The notes beneath the pieces are model-generated. The model had not been told where the DNA came from, made no database searches, and worked only from the letters and a program-made list of their open reading frames with translations. From NCBI GenBank assembly GCA_025024175.1, contig QCXZ01000086.1:13296245-13360244 (forward strand): DNA of 64,000 nucleotides. Direction: 5' to 3'. Every line of letters begins with the position of its first letter. Positions within the stretch are counted from its first letter, which is position 1. Positions 56,043-64,000 of the stretch are shown in pieces. A program made the position numbers and the translations under genes. This stretch comes from Rhyzopertha dominica (taxonomy: Eukaryota; Arthropoda; Insecta; Coleoptera; Bostrichidae).

Positions 56043-56565
56043 TGCTTGAAAAGCATACAAAAACTGTTTTTCATGTAGTCTGCATGTTGGTCTTCTGTAA
56101 ATATTAAATATGATTTTATCATTATTTCTGGATATTATTAAATCCAGAATTGGCAATTGGAAATCCTTTTCTAGTTGAAAAGTGAAATTTATTGAACGAT
56201 ATAGTAAATGTTTTTTTTGCGAAAAATTATTAATATCAAAGTTATCGTCTGTTATGGCAAAAACATCGTCTACATATCTATACCACAATATCGGAAATTC
56301 ATTTCTATTTTTAGATTATTTTCCAGGTAGCTTAAGAAAAGGTTGGCTAAGAAAGGTAAAAGAGGGTTTCCCATTGCTAAATCAAATTTGTGTTTTTGAT
56401 TAAATATAAATGTGTTCGATGCACAGTTTTGTTAACTTCAAGTATTTGTCAATGACCACTCTATTCAGATTATTTTGTTTAAGAAAATTTTCCAAAAATT
56501 CTAAAGCTTGAGGTACTGGTACGCTATTGAACAATGATTCGATATCAAAAGGTATTAGTCTGTGA
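56019..56565 (-). pseudogene. Penelope-like copy F reverse transcriptase palm
   Basis: LIPFDIESLFNSVP is the first palm block (Asp in FDIESLF, family form FDVxSLF). LEFLENFLKQNNLNRVVID follows. The catalytic YVDD is in MWYRYVDDVFAITDDNF (residues 5-8 of frame 56019-56288), with LPILDLIISR and IYRRPTCR downstream, which are diagnostic of Penelope RT. Stops at the ...IYI/SKTQI boundary show it is dead. Confidence 0.85.
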
Positions 56566-58004
56566 TTTATTTTATTTTATTTTATTTATTTATATACAGA
56601 AGCACAAACAGAACGAACCTAAAACAGTGCTTACAACTTATTCACCGCAAAATAGAAACTATTAAAATATAAAATTAATACCTAATTAACACCTTTATGA
56701 TTATAACATTATGTAAGAAGTAAACTATCAAAATACGAAAGGAAAAGGAAGAATTTATTGGTGAAGCACTCCGAAATGAGTATACAGAATCACTAAATAT
56801 ATCAACTTCAAGTGATGGATTAGTTAGCCTGCTTAATGAATTGTAGGACTTCATACTTCTAAGAAGTGGGGAGTTTGCATATGCATTAGTAAAATGTACT
56901 GGTACATAAAACAAATTATGAGACCTAGTGTTATACATAGAAGGCACCAAAATATTCAACATACTCAAAATAACTGTCGAGTCCACTGCACCATTGCAAA
57001 TGCTGTGTAGATAACGGAGATCTGCAAAATATCGTCGCAGCTCCTGAGGCAGCATGCGAAAGTGTTCACGTATAAGATCAGTACTCTGCAGATCCATACG
57101 AACTTTATAAGCAACATATCTAAGGAATTTGTTCTGAATTCTTTCAAGGCCATTAATGTACACAATATATTGGGGATTCCAAATAACCGAAGCATAGTTC
57201 AGAATACGATTGACGTAAGCCATGAACAAAGAATTAAAAGATTTCCATTTTCTAANTTCAGANCAAACTCTAAAAATAAATCCTAAANTATTATTTGCCT
57301 TGCTTACAATATAAGAAATATGTTCACTAAATAGCATCTTTGAATCAAATACAACACCCAAGTCTCTAATTGAATTTATCCTATTCGACAAGCTACTGTT
57401 TATACTATAATCAAATTTTATAATGCTCTTATTCCTGGTAAATGATATCATGCAACATTTAACACTGTTAAAAAAAAGGCTATTACTCTGGCAGTACGAT
57501 TTCAGCCTTTCAATATCCTCCTGGAGAAGCTTGCAGTTGTCTATAGAAGAAACACAACGATAGATTTTTAAATCATCGGCATACATTAAAAAATTTGATG
57601 TTTGAAACAATTGGAAATGTCATTTATATAGATATTAAACAACAAAGGACCTAGATGTGATCCTGAGGAACACCTGAAGTTATTTCTACTTGATCACACT
57701 TAACCCTACCAATCTTCACAAACTGACGCCTATCAAACAAATATGATTCAAACCACGCAAGAAGAGAATCACACACACCAACATCTTCCAATTTATTAAG
57801 CATTATAAAATGACCAATTTTGTCGAAACGCTTTGCTGAAGTCAGTGTAAATGCTATCAACTTGTTGTTGATTGTCCATTTGTTGTAATAAAAATTCTGT
57901 GTACACAAACAAGTTAGAAACCACTGAGCGTCCACTCATGAATTCGTGCTGAGAAGGACAAATCAGAAATTTTACGTAGAAGAGGACATGATCGTATATA
58001 ATTG
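56566..58004 (-). pseudogene. Jockey-like LINE inserted in Penelope-like copy F
   Basis: Blocks on the minus strand: FMSGRSVVSNLFVYTEFLLQ (about 57940-57885), DSIYTDFSKAF then HFIMLNKLEDVGV, SLLAWFESYLFDRRQF, VEITSGVPQ (to 57651), and in other frames LMYADDLKI (YADD at residues 10-13 of 56675-57610) followed by 290 open codons through SIRDLGVVFDSKM, NYASVIWNPQY and the C-terminal region. The 3' end is an A-rich (TAAAA)n tail at 56566-56592. Two frameshifts separate the palm pieces. It is 5'-truncated; the 5' boundary is uncertain by about 50 bases. Confidence 0.85.
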
Positions 58005-58205
58005 ATATGATTGATTACGTTTTTATAGAATCTAGAAAATTTTTGATTGAACAGTTATTATTTAGCATTAATTTACTGAATTCATTAACCAACTACTTTA
58101 CTAACTGTTAATTTGGAACGCTTACATTTTAGACTATAAGGCGATATTTAATCCCTGGTTTATGAATTTTTGGTAGAGCATAGCTTTTTGATACCAACAG
58201 ATTTT

Positions 58206-59019
58206 TTTACTTTAACTTGTATTTGCTGTGTTCTAGCAGATCACTTTTATTATGTACTGTTATTGTAGTGTGCAGTTTTGTCTCATTCTGCACAACCTGG
58301 TATGATGACGAAGAAGTGTCCAATTTATTCTCATTCTGCGTAACTTGGCTTGAAGGCAATGAACCTTGTACACAACTTTCAATTTTAATTTCCTATAATT
58401 CTTTTCCACTAATCACTGTGTGCACCTTTTGTTCGAAAAATTTCCATTCAGTATGAGAATATAACGCTGCTAATTTTAGGTTTGGAAGTAGGATCGTGCT
58501 GTACTTTTATTATTTATTAACTTTCAAAAAACTCTACTATTCGTTATTAATACTGGTTTTCTTTGTTTCAGATTTCTTCAGGGATTCTGACACCATCGTT
58601 GGTTTTCTGATGTTGTGATATTTGGGTGTCGTTCATTTTGTTCTTGGATAGATATTGCATTACATTATCCTAAAACAGTTCTTCTTATGGATTCTGTTTC
58701 TTATTGAATGACTGATTGATCCCTTATAAACCCAATTCAAGAAATATTGATACCAAATTTGAGTTTTTATGATATACAGTTGGTGCTACTTACTTTGGTT
58801 AGGTTTGTTTTTATCATCGTCTTGTATTCAATACACTTTGACATACTTTTTAATGTACAATTTATATTTTACGTAAATATGTGAATTATTGTTTTGACCT
58901 GTGTGCAGCAACACTGAAGCATAGCTAACACAGTTTATCTAATGTTGAGGTGGTAAAGTTCATCGAGGTTGAAGTGGCATCTTCTCTGTATCGTGGATGA
59001 ACTGGTAGTGGTAAACAAC
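58206..59019. other. Penelope terminal remnants and anonymous sequence
   Basis: The inverted tail piece of copy F is near 58483-58520. A CCCTGAAGA-like block on the minus strand near 58574 lacks stem II and is not called a ribozyme. No gene is seen. Confidence 0.4.
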
Positions 59020-60300
59020 TAGTGAGGTTATGAGTCAATGAACTTATCATTCAAGTTACTTAAAACAAAGAATTCGAATCGATTCTGTTTGTTAAGACAT
59101 AACTTATTGGATCTTATGGCTTTCTTTATTTCTAAGGTTTCCAGGATGTCCAGTCTCTGTCCCTTACTGCAAGAGTGGATAAGATTAGAATTTTCTGGGT
59201 TAAGATTATGTTTTGATTTATTTATATGGTTGGCAAAGTGGGATGGTCAGTCAGGATCCTCAGATTCCTTAAATGACTTGATATACCTAAAATGTTCCTT
59301 AATTCTAGTGTAAATACTGCTCCCTGACTGTCCTATATAGATGGCCAAGCAAGAGTCACATCTGAATTCATAGACTTCTAATTGTTGGAGGGATGGGATT
59401 AAATCCTTGTTTCTGACTAGCAAATTATGCAAGTTATTATCAGTTTCAAAATCTATCTAAAAATTTAATTTCTTGAAAGCTCTACCAAAATTGGTCAGTA
59501 TGGGGCCTATATGTATATAACAAAGAAGCAAATTTATGTTTAATGACATGAAATTGTAACTTATACCCACATATCTGTAGCAGAACTTAAGGAAGCTAGA
59601 GTATTGAGGGTTTGACATGACTTCATTTTCAAGGATAGAAATAAAAATTTTTGCCCATAAAGGGAAAAGACGAGAATCCATAGCTATACCCGAAGTTTGC
59701 TTGTAAAAGGAATTGCAAACCTAAAAGAAAATCTGGTCCACCACCAACTCAGTTAAGGTGTACAAATTNAGAGCATGTCTGACAGGAACCATGGAGTCCA
59801 GAAGCAAATTCTTAAGCACATTCAATGATTCCTTAGAAGGGGTGCTAGGCAAAAGATTAATGTTAAAACTAACCAAAAAGGAATCTGGGGGCACTTCAAG
59901 ATTTTTGATTTTAGAGGTTAAATGTAGACTATTGATCACTGAATATTTGTTGTTAAAGTTTAAAATTGATCGGAAAATCCTGTTTAGCCATTTAGCAAGA
60001 AAAGGAGCTGGGAAATTGGCAAAAGAAATTGTTGCGTTGGGTATTGGTGAAGGGGAACACATGAATAAACGTCTGTACTCTAGCGTGTTTATTCATCAAC
60101 TGTTACAAATGACGTGGAGCGTGGTTCACCGTTGATGGTTGTAATCACACTACCGTATATTACACTTCCTAACTGAAAAGACAGGTCAAATGGGATGTAC
60201 CGTTTGATCTTAACTAGCCCATACAGTCTGGGAGTGGTGGGGATTATTAATGTAAATTTATAAGTTGAAGCACTGAAGAATTCAATCTGCAACATCCTGA
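59020..60300 (-). pseudogene. Penelope-like copy G, RT and endonuclease relic
   Basis: Reading right to left: PTTPRLYGLVKIKRYIP (60240-60190, family form PRLYGLPKIHK), FLAKWLNRIFRSILNFNNKY and SFLVSFNINLLPSTPSKESL (palm; usual Asp in SFDV is Asn), SRLFPLWAKIFISILE, then YRYVGISYNF, a broken YVDD. The thumb is largely deleted. The endonuclease has EVYEFRCDSCLAIYIGQSGS (59370-59300), then SHFANHINKSKHN and LETLEIKKAIRSN to NDKFID near 59040. This is a third lineage, distinct from B/E and F. Confidence 0.85.
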
Positions 60301-60500
60301 AATGTGTTCTTGACTAGGGTGATAAATTGGATTATAGGCTTCCTATAGACTATGAAAAAGAGTCCAATGAAAGAAATTCTTTGAAGTCTGTTTGGTTTTT
60401 CCACTGAAGTGTACCTATGTATTTGTTATTATATAGGTGATAATGACCTCTTGATAAGGTCAAAACATGTTCTAACATCATATCTTCAATAAAGTGCAAT
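60301..60500 (+). other. Copy G 5' flank with hairpin resembling a decayed hammerhead
   Basis: On the plus strand GTGATAA is followed by the strong hairpin TGACCT...AAGGTCA and then AAAACATGTTC (60442-60475). The order mimics CTGATGA-stem II-GAAA-stem III, with substitutions at the first core base and at G of GAAA. It is opposite in orientation to the copy G coding strand, as would be an inverted 5' terminal segment. Confidence 0.3.
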
Positions 60501-62100
60501 CAGACTGAAAAAATCCGATTTCTTCGTGAATCCAATATTGCACTAAAATTATGTATCAGCACTTGATACTATTGTGTATCCAGTTCACAAACACTTTGTG
60601 CTGTATGGTATGTTACGCTTCAGCATTTCCAATGTTTTTGAGTTATTCTGATAGAATTTCGCTTTAGGCTGGCCTAGAGGTAAAAGTTGCATAGTCTGGA
60701 CATCATCGTGGTGCATATAAATTATCACATATTATTTTTTCTTCTACAAAATTTCATTGGAATTTAGTGAGGTACTGATAAAAACATGGCAAGTCACTGC
60801 ATCTTGATCAAATATATAGTAATAATGGTATATAAATGTGTCACAAAAAGGCAGTTACATGCAAAACCTCATTGAGAGGTCCATTACATTTGCCTTTTTA
60901 CTTACATTTTGAGAGAGTTCTCTTTTTGAGTCAAATGAACAAAAAATTCTTTATATAACCATTAATAGACAGCTGTATTCAACGACCTGAAATTGTGCAT
61001 TATATCTAATTCTCAAACAGGTGTGGGGTTTCTGATGACCCACAGAAGTTTTGTGTTACTGAATGCTCTGTACTNCATTCAATGTAATCTGATATATGGG
61101 ACTATTTTTCATTTGTTAAAATGAGTAAAAGTGGGTCTAGTAATCGGTCAGTATTATTCTGTCTACTCTTATCACAGGACCTTCTAGAAACATACACTGT
61201 GTTGACGTGTTAGTACTAGTGATGTGACCTGGCTATTTATTCTTCAGGGCAAATTGCCGGTATAAACAGGCACTGCAGAGGAAGTACACATCAAATATGC
61301 TTTTTGTTCACGAAAATTTAATAAAGAAAGCTTATTTTAATAATGAGCTTTACAGTTAAGCAGCAGCAACAGAATTTTAGTAACATTGTTAGAGGAAACT
61401 TGCCTAATTTTGAATAGGTAATTTTTTCTTTCTTCTTTGGTTTCTCTGAATATCTCATCTCTTTCAATAAATCAATGATCATAGTATTCAAAGCATCTCA
61501 TTCATCAGTATCTAATTGCTGTTTGGGAAGACATCTTCCTTGTTTAATGGTATTATTCCTGTCTTTCGAAACCCAGAAGTAATTCTGTACCACAGAACCA
61601 AACTGTCTTAAGTCACATTTAATAGATTTTGCAGGAGAGCAGATTAAAGGCTGTAAAAAACTATGTAACTTACAAATATCCATGTATATTAAAAAAAATT
61701 TGAACACATATAAAATATTCATTATTTTAGCTAGTAAAAGTGAAATTGTCATTTAGATATTTTCTTAAAAAAAAAAATTGGACTTGATACTCTTTGGCAC
61801 TGATGATGGACTTAATATTTCTGTGACTTAATATTTAAATTTGATAGCATACACCGACTTAATTCTTTTTTGCTCAAAATTTTATTGCGACTTAATATCG
61901 TGAATCTGGACTTGAAATAATATAGCTGTGAACTATTTGAAAGAAAGTATTAATTCCGAAGAATGACCTTCAGTACATGCTTATAACACTTTGTTTCAGA
62001 TTTTTTTTTAACGTAGTATCAACTACCAATACAAGACCGCAAATAAAAACAATCTGTACTTTTATTTGAAAATATGTAGAAATATAACATTATTTTTTGA
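60501..62100. other. Anonymous sequence with a GACTTAAT cluster
   Basis: No coding domain is recognised. Between 61781 and 61916 the octamer GACTTAAT or a one-base variant occurs six times (61781, 61809, 61825, 61856, 61889, 61909), all in the same orientation. Confidence 0.4.
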
Positions 62101-64000
62101 TTACTCTAGATCATCAGCAGTGGATGTTTCTTTGTAGGAAAGTTCTTTATAAAATTCGTGGAACCTTTTAGGCACCCACTTCAAAAGCTTTTGTAAGTCA
62201 TTATACTTTTTCTTAGTAATTGGATGTAAACTAGATCGCAGAGGTTCCAAAGTAAGGCAAGATCTTTTGTATGTTTTTCTGTTGAAATCTACCTCCTCAA
62301 AATCCTTATCCAAGTCACGTTTAAAGTATAATATTCCAGGAGATTCTTTCCTAAACTGCATAGAAATAATTTTGGAAATCACAAAATTTCTGTTATTTTG
62401 AAGTAAAGGTGAACGTGCATTATCATACATGACACCAAAGTTGTTCAAATCTTCAAGTTCCATTGGTTTAACTTCTAGATTTCATTTAGAGTTACATAGC
62501 TTTGCGAACTGTTGCCAATCGCAAGGTGTTATTATCGAAAAATCTGGGATCTTATTCATTTCTTTTTCTAATCGGCATGAACGGTATCCACCTTTAGATG
62601 GGTGTGCCCTCTGAGGAGATATTTGTGTTCAATAACTTTGATTGACGGTTTAAGTATGAATGCATAAAAATAGGCAACAATCATGTGCATATTACAGTTC
62701 TGCGAAGGGCAGTTGTCACTCCAAACTATAAGATGTTCAACTGAATTATCTATAATAATATATATTATCTATAATATATCTAACAGGAATCTACAGGATG
62801 CCATCCCATATAAAACATGATGACTTTTGAGGTTGCATTGTAGACTGTATAGTTGAAAGACCAGAGCTTTAACGAATAAAAACTCTGGGCATTATGTAAT
62901 AATGGCGTGGGTAGACATTTTTGGAGATCCACCATTATGACCTTTACATTGGACTTGCCTTGTGAATCTTCTTTATCTTTGCTCTTCATGGAATATCGTT
63001 TTTGTGACTCAAGCAAATGCAGATCATATTCTTGAAGTTTTTGGCGTTCTTCCAAGAAAAGTGTATCTTTCAAGTTAATAATGAACTCGTCACAGCTGTC
63101 ACAGGTATCATTCGAGGGCTGGCTGAAGGATAAGTTAAATATATCCGCGTACAGCCAGTACTTAGGTATATCTTTATCAGAAATACCATTTTCTTTGCAA
63201 TCTTCTACAAACAAACTATACATTCGAGAAATATTGAGATGTGCACCCAAATACTTTCGTTGTGTCCTATTTCTTGAATAATGAGACTCTTCACATGGAA
63301 ACTTGTTAATATGGTCACGAACTAGATTTCTGAATGCAGCTGATCAATTTCAACAATACCACTGGACTGTCTCTTTTTCAAGGCAGTGCGTACCGCACAA
63401 TACCACTGGACTGTCTCTTTTTCAAGGCAGTGCGTACCGCAGTCTGTACAGAGTGTATTAAGGAAAAATGTACGACAAATTGGAGTCATTACACTATTGA
63501 CAGAAAAAAAATACTTCAGCGAGGTTTTTTTGCCTTCATTCCGTCCATTTCGTAGTCGAGTTCGTTGTACAGGAACTTCTTCAATGCACAAAATTATAAA
63601 TTGCCTTTGTTTGTTTTCAGAATCGGAAGAATTCCAGAATTGTGAATGAATTAACCTACGATCTTCTTCACTAATTTTTTGTGTACATTCTTTTAAATAT
63701 TTAACACTGCTACATGGTGCACCCATTTTCTTTTTCTTAATTACCTTCTTTAATGTGTTAACATACTCATCCCTTGAAGCTCTCTTTGTCTTTCTTATGT
63801 TTTTTCCCACATAGTAACATTTTTTTTCCTTTTTGTATTATTAAATGTCCATTTTCTACATTTTGGTTAGCTAATTCTGGATTTATGTTGATTGCATTAC
63901 TGTTATTTTCTTCATCACTACTACTGCTTCCACTGTCGTCTTTTTCAGGGATATAAGATTCATCTGAATTGGTTTCATTCGAATTGACTTCTTGTGCTTT
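62101..64000 (-). pseudogene. Uncharacterised arthropod transposase-like gene, frame-shifted
   Basis: Four frames follow one another from the window edge: an acidic Ser/Asp/Glu-rich N terminus (about 64000-63850), 63322-63810 with HSQFWNSSDSENKQRQF and VRTALKKRQSSGIVEID, 62780-63250 with LNISRMYSLF, DTCDSCDEF and VIMVDLQKCLPTP (Asp 108), then near 62740-62590 VWSDNCPSQN and RGHTHLKVDTVHA, and 62101-62463 to the end. The three Asp-containing blocks (DLQxxLPTP, SDNCxxQN, GHTHxxxD) recall a repetitive arthropod protein family that I believe is transposon-derived, with an RNase H-like DDE core; that function is inference. Frameshifts and an AT-rich insertion near 62750 break it. Confidence 0.6.
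63354..63441 (-). repeat. Perfect 44-bp tandem duplication inside the transposase-like gene
   Basis: Bases 63354-63397 and 63398-63441 are identical. Because 44 is not a multiple of three, the same DNA is read in two frames in the ORF 63322-63810: once as CGTHCLEKETVQWY and once as AVRTALKKRQSSGIV. Confidence 0.95.

Larger units (their letters stand above)
55140..58205 (-). mobile_element. Penelope-like copy F, interrupted by a LINE
   Basis: Reading right to left: LPKIHKPGIKYR near 58190-58155 (RT entry block), then a LINE insertion (56566 to about 58004), then LIPFDIESLFNSVPVPQALE near 56555-56500, YRYVDDVFAI near 56285-56250, thumb, endonuclease and a 3' tail with a very decayed hammerhead-like block at about 55176-55212 (CCGAAGAA...TAAA). 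The TTTGGAAGTAGGA tail sequence at 55133-55150 (minus) recurs inverted at 58483 (plus), as expected for Penelope terminal segments. This lineage differs from copies A-E. Confidence 0.8.

Noticed and set aside
56965..57286. Frames on both strands within the LINE
   Set aside because: Shadows of the 311-codon LINE reading frame.
58560..58600. CCCTGAAGA...GAAAC on the minus strand as a hammerhead
   Set aside because: Only five bases separate the two core boxes, too few for stem II, and no flanking pairing exists.
61795..61830. CTGATGATGG as a hammerhead core
   Set aside because: No GAAA or pairing downstream; part of the GACTTAAT repeat region.
1..64000. CRISPR array, tRNA or rRNA genes, bacterial operons
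   Set aside because: No regularly spaced identical repeats with unique spacers, no cloverleaf-like sequences and no rRNA landmarks were seen; the content is eukaryotic.

Overview
This is an AT-rich, gene-poor stretch of a eukaryotic genome, most likely an arthropod and probably an insect. The reasons are the mix of transposon relics (Penelope-like elements, mariner/IS630-type and Psq-helix transposases, hAT-type MITEs, a Gypsy-class LTR element, several LINE families), the short AT-rich introns suggested by candidate splice sites, and the absence of any bacterial operon structure. No intact host gene was found. Scattered single N bases show an imperfect consensus. Almost every recognisable protein is a fragment with stops or frameshifts, so this is a graveyard of nested mobile elements with perhaps two stray host exons.

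Layout. 1-4.7 kb: mostly anonymous sequence, a decayed tandem repeat, a stand-alone hammerhead-ribozyme motif and a GC-rich island. 4.7-6.2 kb: a LINE reverse transcriptase split by a hAT-type MITE with an 8-bp target duplication; a second hAT-type MITE with its own 8-bp duplication sits inside the first. 6.85-7.9 kb: Penelope-like copy A. 8.3-8.8 kb: an IS630/mariner-like transposase relic. 9.0-11.0 kb: Penelope-like copy B, a 2-kb head-to-head inverted duplication with a hammerhead at each outer end. 13.3-15 kb: a mariner relic with an insertion. 15.4-16.5 kb: a foldback element. 17-18.3 kb: a 600-bp duplication. 19.6-21.0 kb: an inverted repeat. 21.2-21.8 kb: a Psq-helix/pogo-like transposase relic. 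24.6-31.5 kb: two copies of one Gypsy-class element in tail-to-tail orientation, associated with two inverted copies of an 0.86-kb repeat. 35.2 kb: Penelope-like copy C. 37.8-42.2 kb: nested inverted repeats, the inner one holding an IS630/mariner-like transposase core. 43.4-50.1 kb: small Penelope and LINE relics plus a candidate gene end. 50.45-50.64 kb: a 194-bp retroposon bounded by a 17-bp direct repeat and carrying a nearly ideal type I hammerhead ribozyme. 51.35-51.46 kb: a candidate host exon. 52.1-60.5 kb: three more Penelope-like copies (E, F, G), an RTE-like LINE, and a Jockey-like LINE inserted in copy F. 62.1-64.0 kb: a multi-frame relic of an uncharacterised arthropod transposase-like family.

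The unifying theme is self-cleaving RNA. Penelope-like copies A, B (both arms), C and E each have a hammerhead core or a recognisable decayed version just downstream of the GIY-YIG endonuclease domain and in the same orientation; copy F has only a weak candidate. The small 50.5-kb retroposon carries the best-preserved ribozyme of all without coding capacity, which makes it a candidate non-autonomous ribozyme-bearing passenger (retrozyme-like). That element and the 2-kb ribozyme-flanked palindrome are the most interesting objects here. All calls come from reading the sequence; no database search was run.
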